DNA of 64,000 bases from Pelomicrobium methylotrophicum (GCF_008014345.1 NZ_VPFL01000018.1:1-64000), one strand, 5' to 3'; shown: positions 8,800 through 19,305, counted from the stretch's first letter. Made by a program: numbers and translations. Notes: a model not told the origin generated them from the sequence alone.

Positions 8800-9723
8800 G
8801 TGGACGTCTTCCTTCAACAGCTCATCAACGGCCTGGTCCTCGGCAGCATCTACGCCCTCGTAGCGCTGGGCTACACCATGGTGTACGGGATCATCGGCCT
8901 CATCAACTTCGCCCACGGCGACATCGTGATGGTGGGGGCGCTCATCGCGTGGACCGTGTGTACCGCCTTGGCAGCCACCGCCGCGCCGGCGCCGCTCATC
9001 CTGCTTTCGGCGATCGGAGCAGCGATGGTCGTCTGCATGGCCCTCGGGGTCACCATCGAGCGGGTGGCCTACCGGCCGCTGCGGCGCTCGCCGCGCCTGG
9101 CGCCGCTCATCACCGCCATCGGCATGTCGATCCTGCTCCAGTACACCGCTGCGCTGATCTGGTCCAAGCAGTACCTGGCGATGCCCCAGATCCTCCAGCC
9201 CACCCTGTACGCCATCGCGGGGGCGACCTTCACAGACTTGCAGGCGTTCATCTTCCTGCTGGCCTGCGCCCTGATGGCGGCGCTCGCCTGGTTTATCAAG
9301 CGCACCAAGCTCGGCAAAGCCATGCGGGCCACCGAGCAGAACCGGGACGTGGCCGGGCTCATGGGCATCGATGTCGACCGCATCATCGCGTTCACTTTCT
9401 TGCTGGGTTCCGGGCTCGGCGCCATTGCCGGGGTCATGGTGATCCTGTACTACGGCATCGGGCACTACTTCATGGGGTTCATGCTGGGGCTGAAGGCCTT
9501 CACCGCCGCCGTGCTGGGAGGCATCGGCAAGGTGAACGGGGCCATGTTGGGCGGGATGCTGCTGGGGGTGGTGGAGGCCCTCGCCTCCGGCTACATCGGA
9601 GACCTGACCGGCGGCTGGCTGGGCAGCAATTACCGGGACATCTTCGCCTTCCTGGTGCTGGTGCTGGTGCTCGTGCTGCGCCCTTCGGGCTTGATCGGCG
9701 GGCCCCCCTCCGAGCGAGCATAA
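8800..9723 (+). CDS. livH: Branched-chain amino acid ABC transporter permease LivH
   Basis: A 307-residue inner-membrane permease with about eight hydrophobic helices. It begins MDVFLQQLINGLVLGSIYAL, the standard LivH N-terminus, and carries the family segments VYGIIGLINFAHGD and AVLGGIGKVNGAMLGG. With LivM it forms the translocation path for leucine, isoleucine and valine (relatives carry amides or urea). The start is GTG at 8800; no strong ribosome binding site precedes it, because the livK-livH hairpin occupies the space. The gap to livM is six bases. Confidence 0.95.
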   Translation: MDVFLQQLINGLVLGSIYALVALGYTMVYGIIGLINFAHGDIVMVGALIAWTVCTALAATAAPAPLILLSAIGAAMVVCMALGVTIERVAYRPLRRSPRLAPLITAIGMSILLQYTAALIWSKQYLAMPQILQPTLYAIAGATFTDLQAFIFLLACALMAALAWFIKRTKLGKAMRATEQNRDVAGLMGIDVDRIIAFTFLLGSGLGAIAGVMVILYYGIGHYFMGFMLGLKAFTAAVLGGIGKVNGAMLGGMLLGVVEALASGYIGDLTGGWLGSNYRDIFAFLVLVLVLVLRPSGLIGGPPSERA

Positions 9724-9729
9724 GACCCG

Positions 9730-10803
9730 ATGACAATCTTCGACCTCGGCCATCGGCGCTTGCGCAACAGGCTGCTCGGCCTCGCAGGGGGGCTTTTTCT
9801 TCTCGTGCTGCCCTTTGCCATCGACGCCGTCTTGGGGCGTACCTGGGTGCGCATCGTGGATGTGGCGCTGCTGTACGTGATGCTGGCCCTGGGTCTCAAC
9901 ATCGTGGTGGGCTTCGCGGGGCTGTTGGACCTGGGCTACATCGCCTTTTTCGCGGTGGGCGCCTACAGTTACGCCCTCCTCGCCTCGCCTCAGTTCGACA
10001 TCCACGCTTCCTTCCTGGTGCTGCTGCCGCTGGGGGCGCTCCTCGCGGCGGTGTTCGGGGTGCTGCTGGGCGCGCCCACCCTGCGATTGCGAGGTGACTA
10101 CCTCGCCATTGTGACCCTGGGGTTTGGGGAGATCATCCGCATCTTTCTCAACAATCTGAACCGGCCCGTCAACATCACCAACGGTCCCCTGGGCATCACC
10201 CTCATCGATCCGATCTCGATCGGAGGCTTCGCCCTCAACAAGACCTATACGCTCGGTCCGCTCACGGTCTCACCGGTGCACAGCTACTACTACGTGTTCC
10301 TGCTGTGCGCGGCTGCGTCCATCTTCGTTTCGGTGCGGTTGCAGGATTCCCGTATCGGCCGGGCCTGGATCGCGATCCGCGAAGACGAGCAGGCGGCCAA
10401 AGCGATGGGCATCAACACGCGAAACGTGAAGCTTTTGGCTTTTGCCATGGGCGCCACCTTCGGCGGCATCGCGGGGGGTCTGTTCGCCTCCTTCCAGGGC
10501 TTCATCAGCCCGGAGAGCTTCACGCTGCTCGACTCCATCATGGTGCTCTGCATGGTGGTGCTGGGCGGCATGGGCAACGTCTGGGGCGTGGTGCTGGGGG
10601 CGGCGCTGCTCACGGCGCTGCCCGAAGCCCTGCGCTACGTGGGCCCGCTGCAACAAGCCTGGTTCGGACAGGTGTTTGTGGATCCCTCCGACCTGCGCAT
10701 GCTCATGTTTGGGCTGGCGCTGGTGCTCATGATGCTGTTTCGGCCCGCCGGGCTGTGGCCGTCGCGGATCCGCAGCCGAGAGTTTGCCACCGCCGCCGAA
10801 TGA
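9730..10803 (+). CDS. livM: Branched-chain amino acid ABC transporter permease LivM
   Basis: A 357-residue membrane permease, partner of LivH. After a basic cytosolic N-terminus it has about ten hydrophobic segments and the family motifs LGLNIVVGFAGLLDLGYIAF, TLRLRGDYLAIVTLGFGEI, DSRIGRAWIAIREDEQAAKA and MVVLGGMGNVWG. The stop codon overlaps the livG start as ATGA (10800-10803), so the two are translationally coupled. Confidence 0.95.
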   Translation: MTIFDLGHRRLRNRLLGLAGGLFLLVLPFAIDAVLGRTWVRIVDVALLYVMLALGLNIVVGFAGLLDLGYIAFFAVGAYSYALLASPQFDIHASFLVLLPLGALLAAVFGVLLGAPTLRLRGDYLAIVTLGFGEIIRIFLNNLNRPVNITNGPLGITLIDPISIGGFALNKTYTLGPLTVSPVHSYYYVFLLCAAASIFVSVRLQDSRIGRAWIAIREDEQAAKAMGINTRNVKLLAFAMGATFGGIAGGLFASFQGFISPESFTLLDSIMVLCMVVLGGMGNVWGVVLGAALLTALPEALRYVGPLQQAWFGQVFVDPSDLRMLMFGLALVLMMLFRPAGLWPSRIRSREFATAAE

Positions 10804-11567
10804 CCGCGTTGCTCGAGGCCCGGGGCATCACCAAGCGCTTCGGCGGCCTGGAGGCCCTCGCCGGCGTTTCCCTGTCGGTGCGCAAGGGGGAGATCTACGG
10901 GCTGATCGGCCCCAACGGGGCCGGAAAAACGACGTTTTTCAACGTGCTCACCGGCTTCTACCCGCCAGATGCCGGCGAGTTCATCTTCGACGGCCAGCGC
11001 TTGGACGTGCGCGCACCGCACGAGGTAGCCGCCGCCGGCATCGCCCGCACTTTCCAGAACATTCGCCTGTTCGCCCACATGACCGCGCTGGAAAACGTCA
11101 TGGTGGGCCGGCACGTGCGCTCCCGCGCCGGGGTCCTCGGCGCGGTGTTGCGCGACCGGGCCACCCGGGCCGAGGAGGCGGCCATTCACGAGCGGGCCCT
11201 GGCGCTCCTTAAGTACGTGGGCATCGAGCACCACGCCAACAACCTGGCCCGCAATCTCCCCTACGGCGACCAGCGGAAGCTGGAGATCGCCCGGGCGCTG
11301 GCCCTGGAACCCCGGTTGCTCGCCCTGGATGAGCCGGCCGCGGGCATGAACGCCACCGAGACGGCGCAGCTCATGGCGCTGCTGGAACGCATTCGCCACG
11401 ACGGCGTCACGCTGCTATTGATCGAGCACGATGTCAGGCTGGTGATGGGGTTGTGCGACCGGGTGGCGGTCCTGGACTACGGCAAGAAGATCGCCGAAGG
11501 CACGCCGTCGGAAGTCCAGGCGGACCCCGCCGTCATCGAGGCCTACCTCGGCGGGAGCATCGCGTGA
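10800..11567 (+). CDS. livG: Branched-chain amino acid ABC transporter ATP-binding protein LivG
   Basis: A 255-residue ABC ATPase. Walker A is GPNGAGKTT (residues 37-45); the signature region reads NLPYGDQRKLEIARAL, the usual LivG variant of the LSGGQ motif; Walker B is LLALDEP. A Q-loop (FQNIRLF) and the H-loop (LLIEHD) are present. It powers the LivHM channel with LivF. The start is the ATG at 10800 inside the livM stop; the stop overlaps the GTG of livF. Confidence 0.95.
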   Translation: MTALLEARGITKRFGGLEALAGVSLSVRKGEIYGLIGPNGAGKTTFFNVLTGFYPPDAGEFIFDGQRLDVRAPHEVAAAGIARTFQNIRLFAHMTALENVMVGRHVRSRAGVLGAVLRDRATRAEEAAIHERALALLKYVGIEHHANNLARNLPYGDQRKLEIARALALEPRLLALDEPAAGMNATETAQLMALLERIRHDGVTLLLIEHDVRLVMGLCDRVAVLDYGKKIAEGTPSEVQADPAVIEAYLGGSIA

Positions 11568-12274
11568 ACGTCCTGGAGTTGCGCGGCCTCAAGGTCTCCT
11601 ACGGCCAGATCATGGCGGTGAAGGGGATCGATCTCACGGTCCGGGAGCGGGAGCTGGTGGCATTGATCGGCGCCAACGGGGCAGGCAAGACGACAACGCT
11701 GAAGGCTGTGGCCGGCATCATCCCGCCCGCGGGCGGATCGATTTACTACCGAGGCCGGGCCGTCACCGGCAAGCCCTCCTTCGAGCTGGTGCGCGAGGGG
11801 CTTGCGCTGGTGCCCGAAGGACGCCAGGTGTTCGGCAAGCTCACGGTGGAAGAAAACCTGGAGCTGGGCGCCTACGCGCGTAGCGACAGCGCCGGCATCC
11901 AGCAGGACTTGGAGCGGATCTACGAGCGCTTTCCCCGCCTCAAGGAACGGCGGCGCCAGACCGCCGGCACGCTGTCGGGCGGCGAGCAACAGATGCTGGC
12001 CATCGGCCGGGCGCTCATGAGCCGGCCGAAGCTCTTGCTCCTGGACGAGCCCAGCATGGGCCTTGCGCCCCTCATGGTGCGGCGGATCTTCGAGGTGATT
12101 CGCGAGATTTCCCAGGAAGGCGTCACCATGCTGCTGGTGGAACAGAACGCCAAGCTCGCGCTGGAGGTGAGCGACCGCGGCTACGTGATGGAAAGTGGTC
12201 TCATCACCCTGTCCGGTCCCGCCGCGGAACTGGCTGGCAATCCTCAGGTACGCCACGCTTACCTGGGCGAATGA
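11564..12274 (+). CDS. livF: Branched-chain amino acid ABC transporter ATP-binding protein LivF
   Basis: A 236-residue ABC ATPase, second nucleotide-binding subunit of the liv transporter. Walker A GANGAGKTT lies at residues 36-44; the signature is LSGGEQQMLAIGRAL; Walker B is LLLLDEPSMGL. The GTG start at 11564 overlaps the livG stop by four bases. The gene ends eight bases before the stop of the convergent NSS transporter gene; no terminator hairpin is visible in that tiny gap. Confidence 0.95.
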   Translation: MNVLELRGLKVSYGQIMAVKGIDLTVRERELVALIGANGAGKTTTLKAVAGIIPPAGGSIYYRGRAVTGKPSFELVREGLALVPEGRQVFGKLTVEENLELGAYARSDSAGIQQDLERIYERFPRLKERRRQTAGTLSGGEQQMLAIGRALMSRPKLLLLDEPSMGLAPLMVRRIFEVIREISQEGVTMLLVEQNAKLALEVSDRGYVMESGLITLSGPAAELAGNPQVRHAYLGE

Positions 12275-12282
12275 AAGCCTTC

Positions 12283-13644
12283 TTAAGCACCGGGCAGCAG
12301 GCCCGTCAGGTTGAGGAAGATCAGCACGATCGCCACCGGCGCCACGTACTTCGCCGCAAAGCGCCATATCCTGAACCAGCCTTCGTCCAGGTCCAGCTCC
12401 TCGCGGGCATGGGTCTGCTTCATCACCCAGGCGCCGAAGACCACGATGGCCAGCCCCCCGAGGGGGAGCAGGATGTTGGAAGCCAGATTATCGAGGGCGT
12501 CGAAAATGGACAACCCGAAGACGCTCACGCCCTGCCAGAGATTGAACGAGAGCAGGGCGGCGATGCCCAGCAGCCACACCACGACGCCAAAGACGACACA
12601 GGCCCGGCCCCGCGCCACGCGCAGGTTCTCCACCATCCACGCGACCCCCGGCTCGGCGATGGAGATGGCCGAGGTCCACGCCGCGAAAACCACCAGCAGG
12701 AAGAACAGCGCCCCCAGCACCGCGCCGCCCGCCATGGCGCCGAAAGCGATGGGAAGCGTCTGCATGACGAGGCCCGGCCCCGCGGCAGGCCCCATGCCGT
12801 GGGCAAACACGATGGAAAAGACCGCCAGGCCCGCGAGCAGCGCGAACGCGGTATCGGCGCAGGCCACGTAGATCGAGGTGCGGGCGATGGAGACGTGGCG
12901 CTGTAGGTACGACCCGTACACCATCACCGCGCCCATGCCGAGGCTCAGGGTAAAGAACGCCTGGCCCATCGCCGCCAGCACTCCCTGGGGTGAGAGCCTG
13001 GAGAAGTCCGGGTAGAACATGAACGCGACAGCCCCCGCCATGTCGCCCCGGGCGAGGCCGTAGCCCACCAGCACCAAGAGGATGGCTGCGAGCGCCGGCA
13101 TCATGATTTTGTTGGCCCGCTCGAGCCCCCGGGTCACTCCCCAGGCCACGACCCCCATGGTCAGAAACATGAAGACGGTATGCCACAGCGCGAGCTCGTA
13201 CGGGCTCGCCAGAAGGCTCCCGAACGCCGCTTTGGCCTCCCCCGGCCCCATGCCGTGAAAGCGTCCCGTCACCGCGCGGATCAAATAGTCCAACATCCAG
13301 CCGGCCACCACGCTGTAGAAGGAGAGAATCACCGCCCCGGTGAAGACGCCCAGGATGCCGACCAGCTTCCACGCCCGCGGCGCGCCAGCCTCGCGGGCCA
13401 ATCGTTCCATGGCGGCCACGGGGTTGCGCTGGGCCCGCCGCCCCAGCATGATTTCGGTCATCATGACCGGGAGCCCTACCAGCGCGATGCAGCCCAGATA
13501 GACGAGGACGAACGCGCCCCCGCCGTTCTCGCCCGCCATGTAGGGAAACTTCCAGATGTTGCCGAGGCCGATCGCCGATCCGGCGGTGGCGAGCACAAAC
13601 GCCCAACGGTTGGACCAGTGGTCGCGATGGATCGCTTCCGTCAT
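12283..13644 (-). CDS. Sodium-dependent neurotransmitter:sodium symporter (NSS) family transporter
   Basis: A 453-residue inner-membrane symporter of the LeuT fold. It begins with the family hallmark WSNRWAFVLATAGSAIGLGN and IWKFPYMAGENGGGAFVLVY, which holds the sodium- and substrate-binding residues of helix 1 and helix 2. About eleven to twelve hydrophobic helices follow. Bacterial relatives carry amino acids such as tyrosine, tryptophan or methionine; the substrate here is not predictable. A strong ribosome binding site (AGGAAGGAGGT) precedes the ATG. It is the last gene of a leftward run and converges on livF. Confidence 0.92.
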   Translation of the reverse strand: MTEAIHRDHWSNRWAFVLATAGSAIGLGNIWKFPYMAGENGGGAFVLVYLGCIALVGLPVMMTEIMLGRRAQRNPVAAMERLAREAGAPRAWKLVGILGVFTGAVILSFYSVVAGWMLDYLIRAVTGRFHGMGPGEAKAAFGSLLASPYELALWHTVFMFLTMGVVAWGVTRGLERANKIMMPALAAILLVLVGYGLARGDMAGAVAFMFYPDFSRLSPQGVLAAMGQAFFTLSLGMGAVMVYGSYLQRHVSIARTSIYVACADTAFALLAGLAVFSIVFAHGMGPAAGPGLVMQTLPIAFGAMAGGAVLGALFFLLVVFAAWTSAISIAEPGVAWMVENLRVARGRACVVFGVVVWLLGIAALLSFNLWQGVSVFGLSIFDALDNLASNILLPLGGLAIVVFGAWVMKQTHAREELDLDEGWFRIWRFAAKYVAPVAIVLIFLNLTGLLPGA

Positions 13645-13725
13645 GCCCCACCTCCTTCCTGTCCTCTCTCGCTGCCGGAGCCGGAGCGGTGGCGTGGTTT
13701 TTAGGCCACCTGCACAGGCCTCTAC

Positions 13726-13755
13726 GCGCCGACCTCCGACACGGCGCCTTTTTTT
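13726..13755 (+). terminator. Terminator-like hairpin with T7 on the plus strand
   Basis: GCGCCG (13726-13731) pairs with CGGCGC (13742-13747), loop of ten, followed by C and TTTTTTT. It is oriented rightward although the flanking genes run leftward, with no rightward gene in front of it. It ends against the stop codon of the UPF0210 gene. It may block antisense transcription, or may be a weak leftward terminator made of the same stem. Confidence 0.4.
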
Positions 13756-15120
13756 CTAATTGTTCAGCGCCTGCAGCGGCGCAGGAATACGCCCACCGCG
13801 CTGGATGAAGGCGGCGCTGGAGAGCCGATTGACCGCCATCACCGGGGCGCGCCCCAGCAGTCCCCCGAATTCCACGTAATCGCCCACCTTCTTGCCCGGC
13901 GCGGGGATGATCCGCACCGCGGTGGTCTTGCGGTTGATCATGCCAATGGCGGCCTCATCGGCGATGATGGCGGCGAGGGTTTCAGGGGGCGTATCGCCGG
14001 GAATGGCGATCATGTCCAGCCCCACGGAGCACACGCTGGTCATCGCCTCCAGCTTGTCGAAAGTCACGCTGCCCAGCGCCGCCGCTTCGATCATTCCCGC
14101 ATCCTCCGACACCGGAATGAAGGCGCCGGAGAGACCGCCCACGTAGCCCGAGGCCATGGCGCCGCCTTTCTTCACCGCATCGTTGAGCAGCGCCAACGCC
14201 GCCGTGGTGCCGTGGGCGCCCACCCGTTCCAGGCCCATCGCTTCCAGGATCCGCGCCACGCTGTCCCCGGCGGCGGGCGTGGGCGCGAGGGACACGTCCA
14301 CCACGCCGAAGGGAACGCCCAAGCGTTCGGAGGCCGCCCGTCCCACCAGCTCGCCCATGCGCGTCACCTTGAACGCGGTGCGCTTGATGATGGTGGCAAG
14401 CGTCCCGAAATCGGCGCCGGGCTCCTTCTGCACCGCCGACAGCACCACGCCGGGGCCTGATACCCCCACGTTGATGACCCCGTCCGGCTCGCCGATGCCG
14501 TGGAACGCGCCCGCCATGAATGGATTGTCGTCCACCGCGTTGCAAAAAGTGACCAGCTTGGCGCAGCCAATCCCGTCGCGGTCGCGCGTCGCGCGGGCCG
14601 TCTCGGCGATGACTTCGCCCATCCAGGCCACGGCGTCCATGTTGATGCCGGCGCGAGTGGAAGCCACGTTCACCGAGGCGCAGACGCGCTCCGTGGTGGC
14701 CAGGGCCTCGGGAATGGAACGGATGAGGGCTGCATCGCCCGGCGTGGCGCCCTTCTGGACCAGCGCCGAGTAGCCGCCGAGGAAGTTGACGCCCACTTCC
14801 ATCGCGGCCCGGTCCAGATACCCCGCAATCCGGGCGTAGTCCTGGGCGCCGCTCGCTTCCGCCACCAGGGCGATGGGGGTCACCGCCACCCGCTTGTGGA
14901 TGATGGGAATGCCGTACTCCTGCTCGATCGCATGCGCCACTTCCACCAGCCGGCCCGCCACCCGGCAAATCTTGTCGTAGGCCCGGCGGCCCAGCGTGTC
15001 CAGGTCCGGGTGGGCACAGTCGCGCAGCGAAATCCCCAGGGTGATGGTGCGAATGTCGAGATTTTCCATCTGCACCATACGGATGGTCTCGACGATCTCC
15101 TGGGTGGAGAAGCGCGTCAT
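13756..15120 (-). CDS. UPF0210 (PFL/DUF711) family protein
   Basis: A 454-residue cytosolic protein, the usual length of the UPF0210 family (DUF711). Typical segments are [43 protein letters not shown] and [15 protein letters not shown]. The biochemical role is unknown; the fold is a glycyl-radical (pyruvate formate-lyase)-like barrel without the radical site. The ATG at 15120 gives the standard N-terminus MTRFSTQEI; a TTG at 15135 would overlap the ACT gene stop. It follows the UPF0237 ACT-domain gene after 11 bases, a pairing also common in Gram-positives, which suggests a shared amino-acid-responsive task. Confidence 0.92.
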   Translation of the reverse strand: MTRFSTQEIVETIRMVQMENLDIRTITLGISLRDCAHPDLDTLGRRAYDKICRVAGRLVEVAHAIEQEYGIPIIHKRVAVTPIALVAEASGAQDYARIAGYLDRAAMEVGVNFLGGYSALVQKGATPGDAALIRSIPEALATTERVCASVNVASTRAGINMDAVAWMGEVIAETARATRDRDGIGCAKLVTFCNAVDDNPFMAGAFHGIGEPDGVINVGVSGPGVVLSAVQKEPGADFGTLATIIKRTAFKVTRMGELVGRAASERLGVPFGVVDVSLAPTPAAGDSVARILEAMGLERVGAHGTTAALALLNDAVKKGGAMASGYVGGLSGAFIPVSEDAGMIEAAALGSVTFDKLEAMTSVCSVGLDMIAIPGDTPPETLAAIIADEAAIGMINRKTTAVRIIPAPGKKVGDYVEFGGLLGRAPVMAVNRLSSAAFIQRGGRIPAPLQALNN

Positions 15121-15131
15121 GGCGAAGGGTT

Positions 15132-15413
15132 TCAAATCCGGTGCATGTACTTGAACACGTCCTCATGCTGCGCGTCGACGCGCAAGCCCATCTCCTCGCC
15201 CTTGGCCTTGAGGCGCCGCTTGATTTCCTCCAGCGGCACGCTCGCCTGGGACAGGTCCACCATCATGATCATGGCGAAAAATTCCTGGAGCGTGGTCTGG
15301 GAGATGTCCAGGATGTTGGCGTTCGCCTCGGCCAGGATGGTGGAGACGGCCGCGATGATGCCGACCCGGTCCTGGCCGGTGACGGTGACGATGATGCGGT
15401 TGCTCGTGGACAT
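15132..15413 (-). CDS. ACT domain-containing protein (UPF0237)
   Basis: A 93-residue single ACT domain of the UPF0237 type, reading [20 protein letters not shown] at the N-terminus and ending [12 protein letters not shown] domains bind amino acids and act as regulatory sensors. I chose the ATG at 15413 (MSTSNRIIV) because it matches the family N-terminus; an open frame of 26 more codons upstream overlaps hemF. It begins just past the hemF stop and is followed by the UPF0210 gene. Confidence 0.9.
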   Translation of the reverse strand: MSTSNRIIVTVTGQDRVGIIAAVSTILAEANANILDISQTTLQEFFAMIMMVDLSQASVPLEEIKRRLKAKGEEMGLRVDAQHEDVFKYMHRI

Positions 15414-15414
15414 T

Positions 15415-16332
15415 TCAGACCCAGTCCCTAGGCTTGAGAAACTCCTCGTACAGCCGCGCTTCCGGCGTGCCCGGGGCCGGCGCCCAGCCATAGCGCCACC
15501 TCACGATGGGCGGCAGCGACATCAGGATGGACTCGGTGCGACCGCCGGACTGCAGTCCGAACAAGGTACCACGGTCGTAGACCAGGTTGAACTCCACGTA
15601 ACGCCCGCGCCGGTACGCTTGGAAATCCCGCTCCCGTTCACCATAGGAGAGCCCCCGGCGGCGCTCGACGATGGGCAAATAAGCTTCGAGAAAGTGGCTG
15701 CCCACGCTCCGCGCGAGCGCAAAGCTGTGCTCGAAGCCCTTGTCGCTGAAATCGTCGAAAAAAATCCCGCCGATCCCCCGCGGCTCGCCGCGATGCTGGA
15801 GATAAAAATACTGGTCGCACCAGCGCTTGAACCGGGGATAGTACTCGGGGCCAAAGGGCTCGAGCGCCTTGCGGCAGACGGCGTGGAAGTGCCGGGCGTC
15901 TTCCTCGAAGCCGTAGTAGGGGGTGAGATCCATCCCGCCGCCGAACCACCACCTCGGCTCCGCCTGCGCGCCCGGATTTTCCCCCTCCTTCGGATACGCG
16001 CAGAAGAACCGCACGTTCATGTGCACCGTGGGCACGTAGGGGTTGCGCGGGTGCAGCACCAGGGACACCCCCATGGCTTGGAACGCGCGGCCCGCAAGCT
16101 CCGGCCGGTGGGCGCTTGCGGACGGCGGCAGCCGAGTGCCGTGCACGTGGGAAAAAGCCACCCCGCCGCGCTCGAACACCTGCCCCTCCTCGATGATGCG
16201 GGTGTCACCGCCGCCGCCCTCGGGACGTTCCCAGGTGTCGCGCCGGAACCGCTGCCCATCGACCGCCTCCAGGGCCGCGACGATCTGGTCCTGGAGGGAA
16301 GTGAGGAACGACCTGACCGCCTCGGGCTGCAT
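15415..16332 (-). CDS. hemF: Oxygen-dependent coproporphyrinogen-III oxidase
   Basis: HemF decarboxylates coproporphyrinogen III to protoporphyrinogen IX using oxygen. The 305-residue length is standard. Conserved segments include [56 protein letters not shown], the [20 protein letters not shown] region and [11 protein letters not shown]. Its presence implies heme synthesis under oxic conditions. ATG at 16332 (MQPEAVRSF) is preferred; a longer frame runs back into purD. It lies 22 bases downstream of purD, in the same leftward run. Confidence 0.96.
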   Translation of the reverse strand: MQPEAVRSFLTSLQDQIVAALEAVDGQRFRRDTWERPEGGGGDTRIIEEGQVFERGGVAFSHVHGTRLPPSASAHRPELAGRAFQAMGVSLVLHPRNPYVPTVHMNVRFFCAYPKEGENPGAQAEPRWWFGGGMDLTPYYGFEEDARHFHAVCRKALEPFGPEYYPRFKRWCDQYFYLQHRGEPRGIGGIFFDDFSDKGFEHSFALARSVGSHFLEAYLPIVERRRGLSYGERERDFQAYRRGRYVEFNLVYDRGTLFGLQSGGRTESILMSLPPIVRWRYGWAPAPGTPEARLYEEFLKPRDWV

Positions 16333-16354
16333 GGGAGGAAGTGGCCGAGCCCTC

Positions 16355-17650
16355 TCAGGGATGCTTGGCCGCCTGCTGGAGGCGGGGACGAATCGCCCGA
16401 TGGCCGATGTCGCGGCGCATCTGGGCACCGGCGAACTGGATCTGCTCCGCGATCTGGTAGGCCCGCCGCTGAGCCAGCTCGATGCTGTCTCCCAAGGCGG
16501 TCACGGTGAGCACCCGGCCGCCCGCGGTGACCAGGACCCCATCTCTCATCGCCGTGCCGGCATGGAACACGTGGAAATCGGGCTCCGGCGCCGGAATGCC
16601 GGCGATGGGGTCGCCCTTGCGCGGGTTCTCGGGATAGCCGGCAGCGGCCATGACCACGCCGAGGGCGGCCCGGCGGTCCCATTCGGCGACCGCCTGGTCC
16701 AGCGTGCCTTCGACGCCATGCTCGAGCAGCGCCAGCAGGTCGGACTTGAGCCGCAGCAGGATCGGCTGGGCCTCAGGGTCGCCCAACCGGCAGTTGAACT
16801 CTAGCACCTTGATCTGGCCGTCCTTGCCGATCATGAGGCCGGCGTAGAGAAAGCCCACGTAGGGCTCGCCTTCCTCCGCCATGCCGTGGATGGCCGGCTG
16901 AATCACCTCGCGCATGATGCGGGCATGAACCTGGGGCGTCACCACCGGCGCGGGCGAATAGGCGCCCATGCCGCCGGTATTGGGTCCCTGATCCCCGTCC
17001 CGGAGGCGCTTGTGGTCCTGGCTGGCGGCGAGCGGCAGCACGTGTCTGCCATCCGCCATGACGATGAAGCTCGCTTCCTCGCCTTCGAGGAAGTCCTCGA
17101 TCACCACCCGCTGGCCGGCCTCGCCCAGCCGGCGATCGCGGAGCATCGCATCCACCGCCGCGTGGGCTTCGGGCGCGCTCATGGCCACCACGACGCCCTT
17201 GCCCGCCGCCAAGCCATCGGCCTTCACCACCAGCGGCGCGCCACGGCGCTCGATGTAGGCATGGGCGGCCTGCGCATCCTCGAACGCCTGATAGGCGGCG
17301 GTCGGAATGCCGTGGCGAGCCATGAAGCGCTTGGCGAATTCCTTGGAGCTTTCCAGCTGCGCGGCGCGGCGGGTGGGGCCGAAAATCTTGAGCCCCCTCG
17401 CGCGGAAAGCGTCCACGATGCCTTCGGCGAGCGGCGCCTCGGGACCCACCACGGTGAGGGCGATCCCTTCGCCCTTGGCGAATTCCACCAGTTCGGGAAC
17501 ACGGCTCAAGGGCACGTTTTCGACCCCTTCTTCCAGGGCCGTTCCGGCGTTGCCGGGGGCCACGAATACCTTGGCATTGCGGGGCGAGCGGGCCAGTTTC
17601 CACGCCAGGGCGTGCTCCCGGGCGCCACCGCCGACGACGAGAATTTTCAT
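16355..17650 (-). CDS. purD: Phosphoribosylamine-glycine ligase
   Basis: PurD (GARS) joins glycine to 5-phosphoribosylamine with ATP in step two of purine synthesis. The 431-residue protein begins [19 protein letters not shown], the standard N-terminus, and has the ATP-grasp segments [44 protein letters not shown] (the GARS signature) and [11 protein letters not shown]. The ATG at 17650 is certain from that N-terminus. It follows purH after 19 bases in a pur pair, with hemF downstream. Confidence 0.97.
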   Translation of the reverse strand: MKILVVGGGAREHALAWKLARSPRNAKVFVAPGNAGTALEEGVENVPLSRVPELVEFAKGEGIALTVVGPEAPLAEGIVDAFRARGLKIFGPTRRAAQLESSKEFAKRFMARHGIPTAAYQAFEDAQAAHAYIERRGAPLVVKADGLAAGKGVVVAMSAPEAHAAVDAMLRDRRLGEAGQRVVIEDFLEGEEASFIVMADGRHVLPLAASQDHKRLRDGDQGPNTGGMGAYSPAPVVTPQVHARIMREVIQPAIHGMAEEGEPYVGFLYAGLMIGKDGQIKVLEFNCRLGDPEAQPILLRLKSDLLALLEHGVEGTLDQAVAEWDRRAALGVVMAAAGYPENPRKGDPIAGIPAPEPDFHVFHAGTAMRDGVLVTAGGRVLTVTALGDSIELAQRRAYQIAEQIQFAGAQMRRDIGHRAIRPRLQQAAKHP

Positions 17651-17669
17651 TGTCTTTGTGGTGAAAGCA

Positions 17670-19232
17670 TCAGTGCCGGAAATGCCGCACGCCGGTGAAC
17701 ACCATGGCGATGCCCCGCTCGTCGGCGGCAGCAATCACCTCGTCATCGCGCAGGCTCCCGCCGGGCTGGATGACGGCGGTGGCCCCGGCCTCCGCCACCA
17801 CATCCAGCCCGTCGCGGAAGGGGAAGAACGCGTCGGAGGCCACGACCGAGCCGGCGAGGGAGAGCCCGGCACTTTGCGCCTTGAGGGCGGCGATGCGAGC
17901 GCTGTCCACCCGGCTCATCTGACCCGCGCCTATCCCGAGGGTGCGCCCGCCGCCGGCGAACACGATGGCGTTGGACTTCACGTACTTCGCCACCCGCCAG
18001 GCGAACAGCAGATCCTTGAGCTGCTGTTCGCTGGGCTGCCGGCGGGTGACGGTCTTGAGCTGCCCGAGCCCGACGTTGAAGGCGTCCGGCGACTGGACAA
18101 GCAGCCCCCCGCCCACCCGCTTCACGTCCAACGCGTCGTGCTCGCCGCCCAGAGGCGCCAGAAGCAGCCGGATCCCGCTCTTGGCGCTGAAAACCTCCAG
18201 CGCGGCAGGCTCGGCGTCGGGCGCGATCACCACTTCGACGAACTGCTGGGTCACCGCTTCAGCGGTGGCCCGGTCGATCGCCCGGTTGAACGCGATGATG
18301 CCGCCGAAGGCCGACGTTGGGTCGGTGGCGAAAGCCAGGCGGTACGCCTCCAGCGGCGTCGCGGCCACCGCGACCCCGCAGGGATTGGCGTGCTTGATGA
18401 TCACGCAGGCAGGCTCGTCGAAGGTCTTCACGCACTCCCAGGCCGCATCGGAATCGGCGATGTTGTTGTAGGAAAGCTCCTTGCCCTGCACCTGGCGATA
18501 GCCCGCGAGCGCGCCCTCCGGCACGCGCAGCGCCCGGTAGAACGCAGCACGCTGGTGCGGGTTTTCCCCGTAGCGCAGGTCCTGCACCTTCTCGAAGCAG
18601 AGGTTGAGCTGACCGGGGAAAGCGTCCCGGCTGCCGTCCAGATGGGTCGCCGTGAGGTAGTTGCTGATGGCGCCGTCGTACGCCGCGGTGTGGGAAAACG
18701 CCTTGCACGCGAGCCGATATCGGGTTTCCAGGCCGATCGCGCCACCGCTCGATTCCATCTCCGCCAGAATGGCTGGATAGTCCGCCGGGTCGGTGACCAC
18801 CGCCACGTGCTGGAAGTTCTTCGCCGCGCCGCGCACCATCGAGGGGCCGCCGATGTCGATATTCTCGATCGCCTCCTCCAGCGTGCAATCCGGGCGCGCC
18901 ACGGTGCGGGCGAACGGGTAGAGGTTCACCACCACCAGATCAATCGTCGGGATGCCGGCGCGCGAAAGCGCCGCCATATGCTCGTCGAGGTCGCGCCGCG
19001 CCAGGATGCCGGCGTGGATCTTGGGGTGCAGCGTCTTCACGCGGCCGTCCAGCATCTCGGGAAAGCCGGTGTAATCCTCCACCTCGGTCACCGCAATGCC
19101 CGCTTCCGCCAGCAGCCTCGCCGTGCCACCGGTCGAAAGGATGCGCACCTGGAACTTCGCCAGGCCCCGGGCCAGTTCCACCAGTCCCGTCTTGTCAGAG
19201 ACGCTGATCAGGGCTTGTTTGATGATGGTCAT
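17670..19232 (-). CDS. purH: Bifunctional AICAR formyltransferase / IMP cyclohydrolase
   Basis: PurH carries out the last two steps of IMP synthesis. The 520-residue protein has an N-terminal IMP cyclohydrolase domain ([48 protein letters not shown]) and a C-terminal AICAR transformylase domain ([47 protein letters not shown], and the end [20 protein letters not shown]). Length and order are normal. It follows fis by 73 bases; fis-purH adjacency is common in betaproteobacteria. Confidence 0.97.
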   Translation of the reverse strand: MTIIKQALISVSDKTGLVELARGLAKFQVRILSTGGTARLLAEAGIAVTEVEDYTGFPEMLDGRVKTLHPKIHAGILARRDLDEHMAALSRAGIPTIDLVVVNLYPFARTVARPDCTLEEAIENIDIGGPSMVRGAAKNFQHVAVVTDPADYPAILAEMESSGGAIGLETRYRLACKAFSHTAAYDGAISNYLTATHLDGSRDAFPGQLNLCFEKVQDLRYGENPHQRAAFYRALRVPEGALAGYRQVQGKELSYNNIADSDAAWECVKTFDEPACVIIKHANPCGVAVAATPLEAYRLAFATDPTSAFGGIIAFNRAIDRATAEAVTQQFVEVVIAPDAEPAALEVFSAKSGIRLLLAPLGGEHDALDVKRVGGGLLVQSPDAFNVGLGQLKTVTRRQPSEQQLKDLLFAWRVAKYVKSNAIVFAGGGRTLGIGAGQMSRVDSARIAALKAQSAGLSLAGSVVASDAFFPFRDGLDVVAEAGATAVIQPGGSLRDDEVIAAADERGIAMVFTGVRHFRH

Positions 19233-19305
19233 AGAAAGAACGCCTTGGCTGCCGAGTGATCTAGACGGTGACGCGAAACGAAAAGAACGAGCGGTAGAGC
19301 CGCCG

